The notes below the pieces were generated by a model. It ran no database searches and was not told the DNA's origin. It saw nothing but the letters and a program-made list of their open reading frames with translations. The translations under genes were made by a program, and so were the position numbers. From contig NC_088928.1 in assembly GCF_038396675.1 (NCBI RefSeq), positions 17,633,501 to 17,697,500 on the forward strand: a DNA stretch of 64,000 nucleotides. The letters run 5' to 3'. Within the stretch, counting starts at the first letter, position 1. Each line of letters opens with the position of its first letter. Below, one piece after another: positions 32,451 through 43,463 of this stretch. The stretch is from Hydra vulgaris (Eukaryota > Cnidaria > Hydrozoa > Anthoathecata > Hydridae).

Positions 32451-33109
32451 GCAAAGTACAAGTTACAATGCTTACAGATTCTCTGAGACAAACTTGATTG
32501 CGCAGTGGGGCAAAACAGATCGTAAGGAGGGAGTTTGAATGATTTCAATAATTTAGGAATGGTGATCTGAATATTGGAGGCAAAAAAAAAATGCACAAGG
32601 AAACCGATTCTTGCTTGCAACGTCTGAAGCGGCAACAGCTTTCAAGTCATTTTCTGACTTGATTAGCAGATTGGAATAGGTAGAAGTAAAAATTGACGGG
32701 TAATAACATGGAAATAAGAGATCCTTCTCAAAGAACAACATCTGAGATCCTCACATTTTACAGATTGCGTGAAATATTTACTGGTACGCACATGAGAGGC
32801 AAACCATTACTTATCCTTTGATAAGAGATGACGAGCATCGAGCTCCGTCTTGTCGTCTAGATCAATATACTCGGCTACCATTAAAAAACTGATTAATCAA
32901 CAGAACAGAAAAGACCGAGGCACAGCTCTTTCCAGCAAATCAAAATTCTATTTCTCCAAAAGTTGATCCACTGTCCTACCTTAAATATAAGTTGTAATAC
33001 AAATAATCAATTCCTTAAGTCTTGCTATATATATTGTATTTTGATAAAGAGTTGATATTAAAAATGAGCTTGAATACCTTGAGAGTTTAGATGAGTTTCG
33101 CAAAGATTT

Positions 33110-33175
33110 GAGAGTTGGCGGGATTGATTCCCCTCGTGATAATGATCACGAGGGGAATCAATCCCGCCAACTCTC
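33110..33175. repeat. Perfect 31-bp inverted repeat, 4-nt loop
   Basis: Left arm begins GAGAGTTGGCGGGATTGATT and continues CCCCTCGTGAT; the spacer is AATG; the right arm is the exact complement. One arm encodes SRELAGLI of the pseudogene on the minus strand, so the other arm is an inverted duplicate. Confidence 0.98.
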
Positions 33176-35035
33176 TACTCAGTGGAACCATCCTTATCCC
33201 GGCTTAATTGGACTTAAAAAGGACCTCGTCCCAACACATTCGTCATAATAAATAATGCATACAAATCATTTGTATAGAAACGATGAATTGCTGTAAACCA
33301 AATAAACATAATAGTTAGAAGAAACATAATTAAATTAATAGATCGTAATAAAAAATAAGGTAAAAAAGAGGTTTTACAATTTCGATAACTTGAACGCATT
33401 GTGGATTTTAATCCAGTCCACCATCAACACCGATGACAACCACTGGCGTGACCTACTTCAAAGGATCCTTTTGTAATGGAATTGAACTTTGACAGAGTCA
33501 AAGTTGTTCAAAGTCCAATCCGTGAGCATACGCTGTTAATGACGAATGCTTTCCAGGTTGAATAGCAACATAAGTAGAGCCGAAATAGGGTACTGCGTCA
33601 GTTTTTTAAGCCCATCTGGTTTGATTTCAATGCTTGCATAGACGGACGGAATGAACTTGCGCTTTGCAACAATAACCCAATCATGATCAGGAAGAGAAAC
33701 TCAATGTTCCATAAGCATTAATATAGGCGCTTGTTTGCAAGCAGCTGTAATTCCAATCGAGATCCGAGCTTTATTGTCTTGACTTATAAAGCACACATCC
33801 TATGGTTATAACTCTTTATAGTTGCTATACAAAATGGACCATCTACGTGACTTGAAAGGAGGTTATTTTGAACTCGCATCAACTTGACTGGAGACGTGTC
33901 TTTTTTCTTCAAATAAATTGTTCCGTTTCGGCATTAACCAAGTATATAAAGCACTTCTGCTAAAATAGTAGCTTCTCTTTTCGAGCTCGGCACCAAGGTT
34001 ATCCAACAATTCAAGGCTCTTTATAAAGTATGTAAAAAATTATAAGCGAATAAGTTTAGAGGCTAAATATTTATTTTTAGGACTAATATAGTCCAATGGA
34101 ACTTTTTATTAACTAAAGTTATACTCTCACTCTATACACTTCAGATTGCCTTTTATCGTGGGCAGCAGGTCCATGTTCAGCAAGTTGAATGATGATGCAC
34201 AATAGCTTAGATTGTTCTACTTCAATGGTAGGGCGAACAATTCCGTCACGTACTTTTAGAGGATGGTTAGCGAACACCTGCAGAATCAAAAAAACCTGTA
34301 AAAATTAGTTATTATTCATTTTCTAAAGTATTATTATTGTATGATGCGATAATAATACCTGATTAATGACTTTTTTTTACCCTTTTTGTCTTGTTTTTTT
34401 CAGCCCTTGATTTTTGTTTTGACTTCATATTGCCAATCAAATTGTTCAGATTAGTCGTGAGCTCCTGGACAGTGGCCTTTTTCTTTTAAAATGTTTCTTC
34501 TTCAGCATTGGTCCATAGACCACTACTTTTTCTGTTATTCAAAGCAATTAATTTTTGATTCAAAACGACAACCTCTTCTTTGATTAAGTTATAACCTTTT
34601 TTGTCTCAAGTTGAACAGTGCTGGGAGTGTCGTGTTGAAAGGCGTTTGACGTAGTGTCAACGACATCTATCGGCCTAATAAATTGATATGAATCAGGATG
34701 AAATTCTAAGGAGGAAGAACTGACTTAAGAAGGATTGTTTGTTTGTTTGCTGGGCCAAAAATTACATTAAAGAGCCTTTTTATTTCAAGACCATCTATAT
34801 TTTGTTTTTCTTTGATCTCGTTGTATTGTACGGAGTTATTTTTTTGACAAACGGCTTTTTTTTAAAAAGGATGAGCGTTATTGTAAGATTTTATAAGCAA
34901 ATTTAGAAGACTATTTTTATCCATTTTTTGACATACAGATAACATTGATGTTTGACACTACTGCCACACTTTAAAAAACAAACATAAAAATATGATTGCT
35001 TGTCAACGAATTTCTTTAGAATAATCATTTGTTAA

Positions 35036-35165
35036 GGTGAGTTTTCACTCGTCCGTTTTTCTACGGGAACGGGATAGGAAAGGAAAAAATAATCACATGT
35101 GCATACGTAGTTTTACTTTGGACAAATTAAAACTTATAATGCGCATGCCTAAGTGATTACTTGAA
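35036..35165 (+). repeat. Dispersed repeat, copy 1
   Basis: TCCGTTTTTCT, then GGGA, AGGAAAGGAAAAAA and a GCATACGTAG block, shared in the same order with 37633-37760 at moderate identity. Possibly a terminus of a non-autonomous transposon. Confidence 0.6.
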
Positions 35166-36631
35166 TCCATCATTAGTGGTTTGATTTATACTTTCAATTT
35201 ATAATACGATTTATTGTTATTTTTTATTCTTGTTTATGTCTTGATGTAAAAAAGTTTTAAACTTGTGAAAAGTTCTGACGATAAGATCATTACATGATCT
35301 TATCTCAGAAGTCTTGTTTGATTTTATAAACGACGACATCTGTAAACAAGCAGAAAAGAAAGAAAAAAAAAATCATTCAGACCCTGAAATAAATTTTCGG
35401 ATTTTTCCGCACGGATTTGCGTTTTAAAACAACTTTAGATGCGGCAACTGAAACTGCGAAAATGACCCAGTGGGCGCGGGGCCTAAAAAGACGTCATTTG
35501 AACGTTCCAGTTCAAAAAACGTTATTTTTAAGTCCCGTTTCCCGTTAATCAGGGATCTTTTTATTGATAAAGCTAAGAGAAGCAAAAGTAAGATAAAAAC
35601 AAGTAAAGTTCTCCACTCATTTCACTTAAATTTCTTAATGTTAGCTAACCAAGATGAAACGTTGTGATAAAAAGAAATGTTTAAATCAAAAAGTTCATAA
35701 ATTTTAACACTTGATAAAAATAAATTCGTATCTTAAGCAAGTCTAATGCTTTCTAGTCCCAATGCTTTGCAAATTTCATTTATATAAATTAAAAATAAAA
35801 GTGGAATTAAATAAAGTTGTGTGTTGTTTTCCATCTTGTGGAAAACCACATACAATTTCAATCATTAAATCACAGTACCCATTTTTGTCCAAAACAAGAT
35901 ATTTATAAGTTCTATTATAAATTTTTCTTTCTAATTAGATTGGAAATGTTGGAGAATTGGATATAGGACGCTAGTTGCGAGAGAGTCAACATATAGGGTC
36001 GGCGCGAGTAAATGTACCTGCCAACCACACATCCCTCCCTCCCACACACACACACCTACGCGCAGACCATAATGGTAGTTGTTATCATTTGTTTTGTCTC
36101 CATTTTCGTATATTAGAATAACTTTAGTAATTTTTGATTGTCTTGGGAATACTTCTTAATTTAGGGATAGTTTGAAAACTTTAAAAAAAACATCCTATAA
36201 GATTTCATCACGATTTTTCATTATGCTACTGTTTATTTCGTCAGCTCCGGTTGATTAATTTTTTAAAAGAGATTTAACTTTTTTTCATGTTCTTAAGTCA
36301 AGTTTGCTCTTTTGGCAGAGAAACTTAGGTTTTAACAGTTATTTTTATAGAATTTTCTAAGAATGATAACAGATTACAGTTAATTTTAAATTTTATCAAA
36401 AGTTTTAAAAAATAAAATTTTTCATATCTATTTTATATTTTATTGTTTTAGGAGAGTTTTGTTTTTAAGTATTTTATGTGCTTTATTTTAAAGAATTTTT
36501 GAGTCGTTACGTAAGCCAAAAGTTTTTTTAAAGTATAAGGATCATATTTTAACAATCTTATTCAAGATAAGCGAACTGGAAAGTTGTAAGTGTGAAATGT
36601 TTCAAAGAGTTTATTATAAATTTGATTTGCG

Positions 36632-36713
36632 TCATCACAATAGCTTATAATCTAGTCATCACAATAGCTTATAATCTAGTCATCACAATAGCTAATAATC
36701 TAGTAACAACAAT
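36632..36713. repeat. 24-bp tandem repeat, about 3.3 copies
   Basis: Units begin CATCACAATAGCTTATAATC and end TAGT; the third has one change (GCTAATAATC) and a partial fourth follows. Confidence 0.93.
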
Positions 36714-37632
36714 TGAACGTAGTTATGTAGAAAACAGCCAGTCTATAATTTCGGCCAAATTAAGATATTGATGTCACCCGATGGAGAAAGGTCAATTCTA
36801 TGCTCTAATAAAACCGGCCAGGTGGCTTTCATACAATAATTCATTGTATTTGCCTTACAAAATATTTGAGTTGTTTAGATTTGATTATTTAACATTTAGA
36901 CAAAAGTGCTTTTATCTCAGTTTGAGTTTTTTGTGCCTGGCTGCTTTCTGTATAACTAAATTCAATTGTTCTTTAAACGATTCTAATATTTTTTTGTTTC
37001 AATATGTTTTTTAAATATTTTATTTAGTATTACGTCATTTGTATATATTGGGGTTCGGAGTTACAAAATAAGGAAATGGTCTGATAAATCGATTGTATTA
37101 TCGTTAATTAAAACGTTAATTGTAATAATATTATCAATAATAAATCTATTAGTTACCTAAGCTTGGCGGTTGATTAGAAGTATTCCTTCTGTTAAAAAAT
37201 TTTTTTATCATAAAAACAAATTTATTGTCAATATTATATGCTACGCAATCCACATTGGAATCTTCTATTAATTCTTACTGCTTTCTTTGTTGCCTTTGTT
37301 GATTATGTTTTGACGTAAGTACAAACTAAAGTTTTCACACGCACTGTCAAGTGGCCTATAACAGCAGCTTACAAGAAATGCTTTTTATATTGAAGAATTA
37401 TCTTTTAGAATTGATTATATTTTAACAATCTCTTTATCGCAGTCAGAAACGTTCAAATCATTTCTAACAAAATGCGCAAAATTATTTTTTAAGTAAATCA
37501 GAACTCCTCCAATTCGTTTTTTATTATGTTTTTCTAAAAAAAGTAATATTAAAATTATTTTTAGCTTTTTCTTTTAACTTTTAAACTTTTAAGGATCCGT
37601 TAAAAAGTGAATCAATAAAATTTTGCTGTGAA

Positions 37633-37760
37633 AATTAAAAGTTGAGTTTCTACTCATCCGTTTTTCTCCGGGAGATGGGATAAGGAAGGAAAAAAAATAT
37701 CACGTAGGTATGCGTAGTATAAGTTTAAATTTGTCCTACGCATTGGAATACCATTTTATG
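37633..37760 (+). repeat. Dispersed repeat, copy 2
   Basis: Partner of 35036-35165; shares CATCCGTTTTTCT/CGTCCGTTTTTCT and the following purine-rich block. Confidence 0.6.
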
Positions 37761-37860
37761 ACGTCATTTCATAGTTACACTGGTAAAGAAGAATAAGACC
37801 AACATTCAAACAAAAATTAAGTAAAAGGTTTTATGATTTTTGCTAAAAAATATAAAAATT

Positions 37861-37896
37861 GCCCCCTCCCCTCCCCCCTCCCCCCCCCCCCCGCCT
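37861..37896. repeat. C-rich tract (potential G-quadruplex on the minus strand)
   Basis: Runs of five, four, six and fourteen C separated by single T, conspicuous in DNA this AT-rich. Four or more G runs on the complement satisfy the simple quadruplex pattern. Confidence 0.85.
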
Positions 37897-38316
37897 TTCT
37901 TACTTCTCCTTACTAGTTGATTTATTTCCGCCCCCAGTAAAACAGCGAATACTTATGTTTAGATAATCACTTTTCTTAACTTTTTTTAAAATATTTCTGA
38001 CATAAACTAAAAAATAAGCTTTCAAATTCTAGAAGAATTAATTTTATTAAAATACATTATGTAGAGACCGGATTCGTTATCTCAGTTTGTTTGTTATTTG
38101 TTAACAAAAATTTTTGGTAGTTTTATCGTTTTATATTTAAAAAAGATTTTGCAATTTTGTAGTTAGAGATTTTACAACCGTTGTCTTTTTTCTTTTTATC
38201 ATATTCTGTCTTCCCTGTACAATGAGCTCTCTCTTTATTTGTATATCCCCTTTAATACAAGTTTTTCTTTGAGTAGTAATTTAATTTTTATCACCTCCTT
38301 TCTTACTGATGGCGCA

Positions 38317-38400
38317 AAATATGACCAGAGCTTGCTTCGTACTTTGGATCCCTTGTTTATAAAGCAAGTGCTCTATCCACTACATCACGGCTGCTTGAAG
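38317..38400 (-). repeat. tRNA-like sequence, probably a SINE head or tRNA pseudogene
   Basis: On the minus strand: GCAGCCGTGATGTAGTGGAT then AGAGCACTTGC, which has a good pol III A box (TAGTGGATAGAG) in tRNA context and a partly paired anticodon-arm-like CTTGCTTTATAAACAAG. The T arm and B box are degenerate, and the acceptor stem does not close. A functional tRNA is unlikely. Confidence 0.5.
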
Positions 38401-38433
38401 ATTAAACAAGTTGTAATAAAATTGATAAGTTAA

Positions 38434-38622
38434 AAGTCTAATTAATCTCATCAGTATAAAGAAGCCAACGCTAATCTAGTCAATGTGAAGGGACCAACGC
38501 TAATCTCATCAAAATGATGGACCCAACACTAATCTCATCAATATGAAGAACCCGACACTAATCTCATCAATAAGAAGGAACCAACACTAATCTTATCATA
38601 TGAAGTAACCAACACTAATCTT
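38434..38622. repeat. 29-bp tandem repeat, about 6 copies
   Basis: Imperfect units of the form CCAACACTAATCTCATCAAT followed by ATGAAGGA, with substitutions in every copy. Units touch without unique spacers, so it is a minisatellite. Confidence 0.92.
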
Positions 38623-38998
38623 TTTTTTAACTCGTAAAAGACTAAATCAAAAAATAGCATGATAAAAAAAATTTGTTATGAAGCTAGAAAGCTAAATCCC
38701 ACCGGGCATAGACTATTTTTAATTTCAGTAACGAATGGAAAATTGATTTTTAATAGAAACGTTCTTTCTTGAAACAACAAGTTTTATTTTACTATAATAA
38801 GGTACAAAATCAGTACAATAGAATCGATTGCAAAAGATTTTATTTAATATTATTTAACATTTATTAGATAATTGACTTTCTCTTAAACTCATTCAGAAAC
38901 AGTCAGAAACAGAGAATCTAATATCCTCCAAAGTACTTTGAAAAAAAAAAAAAAATTAACATATAGTTATAAAAAAAAAAAAAAAGGTAATAAAAGAA

Positions 38999-39427
38999 AT
39001 GTCAAAAATAAGCAAACCAATGTGGTACGTGTTTAATGCGATACTGTTTCTAAATATTTTTGTGATTTTTTCAATCAACTCACAGCCACTTCGCGATGAT
39101 GAAGACACTGATAACGGAATAAATGGAGACATTACTAAAATAGAAAATGAACAATATAGCAGTCAAATTTCTGGTTATAAGAAATTCAAAAATCAAGCAG
39201 AATTAAAAACTAACTCCATTAACCATTATATACCCTTTTTTTTACCACAGCCGAAGACCTTTCGCGACGTTAAATCTCACTCTGATTTAACAGCATCCGA
39301 CGATGATGAATCAAGAAAATCAATCAAATTTTCCCAAGAAAACAGGTATGGACAAAAAAAATCTAACACCAATCCATTTATATTTAAAGGACATAAACAT
39401 GGTGACCCAACCCGTCAAAAGTCTTAA
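38999..39427 (+). CDS. Secreted precursor, Hym-176/Hym-357-like neuropeptide candidate
   Basis: 142-aa single-exon ORF. The N-terminus has a hydrophobic signal sequence (about residues 9-28, FNAILFLNIFVIFSINS) followed by an acidic spacer. Two internal segments resemble Hydra neuropeptides. IPFFLPQPKT (about residues 79-88) aligns with Hym-176 (APFIFPGPKV-amide). NPFIFKGHKHG (about 125-135) aligns with Hym-357 (KPAFLFKGYKP-amide), with the final Gly placed as amide donor. The two types are known to share one precursor in the Hym-176 gene family, so finding both here in one secreted protein is strong circumstantial evidence. Odd points: neither peptide has a clean dibasic C-terminal site (Thr follows the first, Gly-Asp the second), so processing is uncertain. 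Which paralogue this is, or whether it is undescribed, cannot be told from the sequence alone. Confidence 0.7.
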   Translation: MSKISKPMWYVFNAILFLNIFVIFSINSQPLRDDEDTDNGINGDITKIENEQYSSQISGYKKFKNQAELKTNSINHYIPFFLPQPKTFRDVKSHSDLTASDDDESRKSIKFSQENRYGQKKSNTNPFIFKGHKHGDPTRQKS

Positions 39428-39644
39428 TCGTGATAAAGTTTTCATTTTTTCTGCAAAAAAAATTAATGACGGTTTTTAATAATTCAATGAGTTATTTATT
39501 TTACGGTTTTTTAAATATTTTATTTTGTTATTAATAATGTAAAAAAGATGTTAAAATAATTTATTGAGATGAAAATTGTTTAAAATGTAATCTGTTGTCA
39601 TTTTTATTAAGTAGTTAAAACTAGCCTGAACTTTTCAAAAACGG

Positions 39645-39782
39645 TTGTTATAATATAATTTAATACAATATAATACATAATATGTATTATATTGTATTAT
39701 ATTATATTATAACAATCGTTTTTTTAATATATTGTATTATATGATATAATACAATATAATACAATATAATACAATATAATAC
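39645..39782. repeat. TAATACAATA tandem and palindromic array
   Basis: Ten-bp units ATAATACAAT in one orientation on the right, with complementary ATTGTATTAT units on the left, giving a foldback flanked by partial repeats. Confidence 0.88.
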
Positions 39783-40053
39783 ATTCCCTGTATTCACAGA
39801 ACGTTTTAAAACGTTTAAAAAATCTTGTTAAACGTTTTTTAAACGTTTTAAAGACGTTTATGCTTACTATGTTTCAGTCGTAATTTTAAACTGCTATGTT
39901 TTTCAATAGTAAGACTTATTTTCACTTTAATTTTGTGTGTTTAATTTCCAATAATTTAATGCCCTGGTTGTTAAAATGTCCGACTGCCTAAAAATGCTAA
40001 TTTTTCAAGATATAGACATTCTAAAAAATTAAACTATACTCTTTTTCTTAAAA

Positions 40054-40087
40054 AACCTGAACAGTCTTATGAAAGACTGTTCAGGTT
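40054..40087. repeat. Perfect 15-bp inverted repeat, 4-nt loop
   Basis: AACCTGAACAGTCTT, spacer ATGA, exact complement. Confidence 0.95.
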
Positions 40088-40529
40088 CAAAAGTTCTTTA
40101 AGAAAAATTGTTGAGGTTCAAAATTTCTTTTGAAAAATAAATAAAAATAGCAAGTTTCCACTACTTTAAAAACAAACGAAAACCAACCAACAAACAAAAA
40201 ACAAAAAAAGTTGCTTCAACAATGGAATTAGGCAAATCGTTCTATATTATATTCATGAAACTGTTTTCACAAATAATAAAAACATTTTTATAATGCATTT
40301 ATAAATCCTTTATAAATGTACGCTTATATAATCTCAATGTTTATATTATTAGTATACGCATTGAAAATATACGCAAAAATATTTTGTAGTTTCTTAAGTA
40401 GATGAGTAAGATTAAGTAGTTAAGAAGTTTTATTTTACAAATAATATGTAATACACAAACTATTATAATAATATATAATATACAAACTATTTTTAAAGTG
40501 GGTATCAGTATAAACAATTGGTCTTCTTA

Positions 40530-41259
40530 AGGTGGCTCATATAGAAAAAAAAAATTTCTTAATAGAATAAATTGCAACGGTTCATATATACTTTATTGTA
40601 TTTTTGGTAATATGAGAAACTCAAATTTCATTAAAAAAACTATAAATGAATTTTATTTTAGGCAACTTTCAACAAAATAAGAGGTAAAAAACGCAAATTT
40701 GAAAAAATTCAAAACAATGTTTCTTGATTAATTTTGGTTTAAACTCAAAAACCTTTTGGTTATAGCTTCATTACATTATTTTCATTCATTTCTACTAAAA
40801 GAATAAAATAATAATAAAAATATCAAAAACGGGACACAATACTTAAAAAAATCACAAATTTTTACGTAATAAAAAACGGGTGTTGTGTTATAAAAATTGA
40901 TAAAACTATTCTTAGTTGATCATTTTAGTACATCTAAAATCTTAATGATTAAGGAACATACACTAAAAATTTCAGCCAAAAAGCTTTTCTTAATCTCGAA
41001 ATATCATGTTTTGAAGTTCAAAAAAAGAATAAAATTAAAAAGCTATGAAAACCATGACCAAAGTTTTTCGATAAATAGAAATTATTAGCAAAAAAATGAA
41101 ACTGACCAATAAAAAAGTTTAAGTACGGTAACATTTGTAAGTATTTTGTGCAATATATATATATTTTCTGAAAGAATTATAAATTTCGAATCAAATGGTA
41201 TATTAAAAAAAAATTAGAATTTTTTTTTAAATTGAGTATTTTTTCTATATGAGCCACCT
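40530..41259. mobile_element. MITE-like non-autonomous DNA transposon (730 bp)
   Basis: Left end AGGTGGCTCATATAGAAAAA, right end the complement of the same sequence (TTCTATATGAGCCACCT), both followed inward by A/T-rich runs. No protein is encoded beyond a 63-codon low-complexity ORF. The target duplication is unclear (TTA or TA class). Confidence 0.85.
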
Positions 41260-41261
41260 AA

Positions 41262-41445
41262 ACAGCGCCGTAGCGAGGAACATTAGCGTGCGGGGCCAAA
41301 ATAGCAAAAAAGCGCCATATTGTAGTAAAAAATCAATTTTTTAAGAGAAAATTTTTTATAAATAAACTAGCTTATTTTCATTATTTTTGCACCTTTTTAT
41401 TCGTTTGCACCCAAGGAAAAACCACCTTTGCTCCTGTTACTAGCT
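41262..41445. other. Probable transposon end fragment
   Basis: Starts CAGCGCCGTAGCGAGG and GTGCGGGGCC, GC-rich for this window and of the kind found at hAT-like termini. No matching right end was found; it abuts the + strand LINE. Confidence 0.4.
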
Positions 41446-41449
41446 AATA

Positions 41450-41849
41450 TCACTAATAAACTGGCAACAACTTATTAACTACAAAGACGCAAGCAAAGCT
41501 TATGAACATTTTATCTGTGAGTTCAGTAATGCTTATGAAAAAGCGTTTCATAAAAAATTTACAAAGCCCATAGATTTCACAAGACCTCATTAAATCTTCC
41601 AAGAAAAAACAAAAACTCTACGAAAAATACTTAAAAAAAAAACTTACAAAAATGAAAAAAAATATAAAAGTTATTAAAAACCTTTTTGAAAAACTTAAGA
41701 AACAAGCTAAAAAAAGTTATTATTCAAACCTTTTATAAAATAATATTGATAATAAATAAACATGGGATGTTATAAAAGAAGTAATAGAAAATGAAAAGAT
41801 TGCCAAACCATTTAAATATTGATAATAAAAGCATTGTTATTAATTTTTT
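41450..41849 (+). mobile_element. LINE A, 5' part (5'-truncated), continues at 52442
   Basis: + strand fragments NWQQLINYKDASKAYEHF, FSNAYEKAFHKKF and TWDVIKEVIENEKIAK correspond to the linker between endonuclease and reverse transcriptase in CR1/Jockey-type LINEs. The reading stops at ATTAATTTTTT, where LINE B is inserted, and resumes after LINE B with DQKKIAESLNNYYTNIGNTL. Confidence 0.8.
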
Positions 41850-41869
41850 TTTTTTTCTATATAAATTTA

Positions 41870-42410
41870 TTAAAGTCGTAAAGCATAATATAAATACAAA
41901 TAGCAGGGGCAAGAAGAAGATATAATTAGTCTTATCACCAAGCCCCTTAGTCTATACCGTAAATATAAGATAACAAAAATTAAAAAACGTAACACTATAT
42001 AATATAAAAAGTTTTTCTATAGACTTTATAAAATAAAAATCATCGGTCCTAAAATCCTACTTTAAGTTTTTTTTTTTTTGTATTGGTTAAGCAAAATTTA
42101 AAAAAAAGAAAAAAAAAGGTTCAAAGAAACTATATTACTAGCAAGCAAGCAAATACGCATAATCCTGAAGCTTTCCTTTTACGCAAGCATATACCTTGAA
42201 ATATGTGAATAACTCTTATAAACCATAATTTTTTATATATATTTAAAAAAAAAAAAAAAATTTAAGCAACAAGTGGCACAACCCTTTTCTAAAATCGTCA
42301 AGCCCATAATGACAAATCTCTAATTGTTGGGTAAGTTTAACAATAGCAACCATTAAAACTTCAGAAAAAGCTACGTCGTTCATCAGTAGTTTTTGCTTCA
42401 ATTTGTTCTT
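41870..42410 (-). other. LINE B 3' untranslated region
   Basis: Between the reverse-transcriptase stop and the A tail. T-rich, no ORF; contains a GGGGCTTGGTGATAAGAC block (minus strand), which compares loosely with the GATAAGGCCTTTTGGTCTTC near the end of LINE C. Confidence 0.6.
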
Positions 42411-42413
42411 AAA

Positions 42414-43463
42414 CTAACTAAGCGTAGAAATTGTTTTAAGTTTATTAGTTAATATTTTATTCCATAATTTCGGTCCTCTAGTAGAAATTGAAAATTCGGT
42501 CGCCGCAAAATAACTTTTAGGTTGAATATAACTGTTATTTGAAAATCTGGTGAGATATCTATTCTGATTTATTTTGAATAATGGGTAAAATATTTTAGGA
42601 TATATATTTTTATTAATTTTGAACATAAATATAAGAATTTGATAGACATTTAATTGATAAACATTCATTATATTTGAATTAACAAATAATGCTTGGAAGT
42701 GTGTATAACGGTCCACATTGGAAATTCTGATTGCATACTTTTGTTTATTAAACTTTTTTACTTTATTTTTATTTGTATTGCACCTTTTATGTTTGCATAA
42801 TTTAGATGGCAATGAATGAACAAGAAATATAAAAGCTTTAGGAAAGTTAGATTTAAAAAAGGCTTAGCTCTGCATAGCAGGTCTATGTTCCTTGAGATTG
42901 CATTTTCGAGATATTGTATGTGATCTCTCCACGTCACATTTTCATCAAGAAGGACGCCGAGAAATTTTAAAGTGGTTTCTCTTTTTATGTCCTGATTGGC
43001 AATACAAAGTTTTGGAAGTTTTAAAGAAATTTTATCTCGGTCATGAAAACGATGGAAAAAATGTATATTTTGTTTTGGTTACATTTAGAGATAATTTGTT
43101 TGCATTAAACCATTCAGTAAGATTTAATAGCTCTTTGTTTACTGACTTAAACAGAATATTTATATCATTATGTGCATAAAATAGATTTGTGTCATCTGCA
43201 AATAAAATTGTATTTAGTTCATTACAAGCTTTGCTTAAATCATTAATAAATATGAGAAATAGGAGTGGCCCTAATATAGATCCCTGAGGAACCCCACATG
43301 TTATGTTCATATTGGTTGTTTTACCTTCATTATAAGAAATGTATTGTTTTCTATTTGACAAATAGCTTTTAAACCACGCAATATTTATATGTTTAATACC
43401 ATAGTTTTCTAGGTAATAAAATGTAATGATCGACAGTGTAAAACGCCTTGCTGAGATCAATAA
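42414..43463 (-). pseudogene. LINE B ORF2, C-terminal half of the reverse transcriptase
   Basis: Read 43463 to 42414: FIDLSKAF, CGVPQGSILGPLLFLIFIND, then ILFADDTNLFYA with the FADD catalytic pair, WFNANKLSLNVTKTKY, and later the C-terminal block ISTRGPKLWNKIL. Frames change several times. The 5' portion of the same ORF lies at 49426-51400 beyond the inserted DNA transposon; joined, the reading runs ...YTLGVFIDLSKAF.... Confidence 0.88.

Larger units (their letters stand above)
32250..34924 (-). pseudogene. Decayed gene of a multicopy, mobile-element-like protein family
   Basis: Read 34924 to 32250, pieces in changing frames keep a consistent order: MDKNSLLNLLIKSYNNAHPF; IKEEVVVLNQKLIALNNRKS; FANHPLKVRDGIVRPTIEVE; FISQDNKARISIGITAACKQ; VSLPDHDWVIVAKRKFIPSV; PVVVIGVDGGLD; LYALFIMTNVLGRGPF; SRELAGLI; WFASHVRTSKYFTQSVKC; SFKLPPYDLFCPT; and a CKHCNLYFASQVRL zinc-finger-like end. 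I recognise these blocks (DKAR.PIG.TA, DGGPDENPR-like, TN.PGR) from a repetitive invertebrate protein family. The acidic residues would suit a DDE nuclease, but that is inference. Many stops and frameshifts and two hairpin-forming insertions show it is dead. Confidence 0.65.
34925..38316. other. Intergenic region with scattered repeats
   Basis: No supported gene. Contents: a 125-bp direct-repeat pair (35036-35165 and 37633-37760), an 11-bp hairpin with 3-nt loop at 35280-35304 (GATAAGATCAT), a 24-bp tandem array at 36632-36713, a CA/CT-rich patch near 36020-36065 and a C-rich tract at 37861-37896. Short ORFs (35470-35667, 36781-37014) have no recognised domain. Confidence 0.5.
39428..40529. 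other. AT-rich region after the neuropeptide gene
   Basis: No further gene seen. Contains the TAATACAATA array, the hairpin at 40054-40087, and AAACGTTTT-type palindromes at 39800-39860. No canonical AATAAA was found close to the neuropeptide stop codon. Confidence 0.5.

Noticed and set aside
32297-32497. + strand ORF with RMSKTDMHDSQVMHDSFT repeats as a repeat protein
   Set aside because: It is the mirror reading of the palindromic array inside a minus-strand pseudogene.
35470-35667. Small lysine-rich ORF as a gene
   Set aside because: No start context, no domain, no neighbouring support; it lies in a repeat-containing intergenic region.
38317-38400. Functional tRNA gene on the minus strand
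   Set aside because: Good A box, but degenerate T arm and no closing acceptor stem; more likely a SINE head or tRNA pseudogene.
38434-38622. CRISPR-like array of 29-bp repeats
   Set aside because: Units are directly adjacent with no unique spacers and vary in sequence; the genome is animal. It is a minisatellite.
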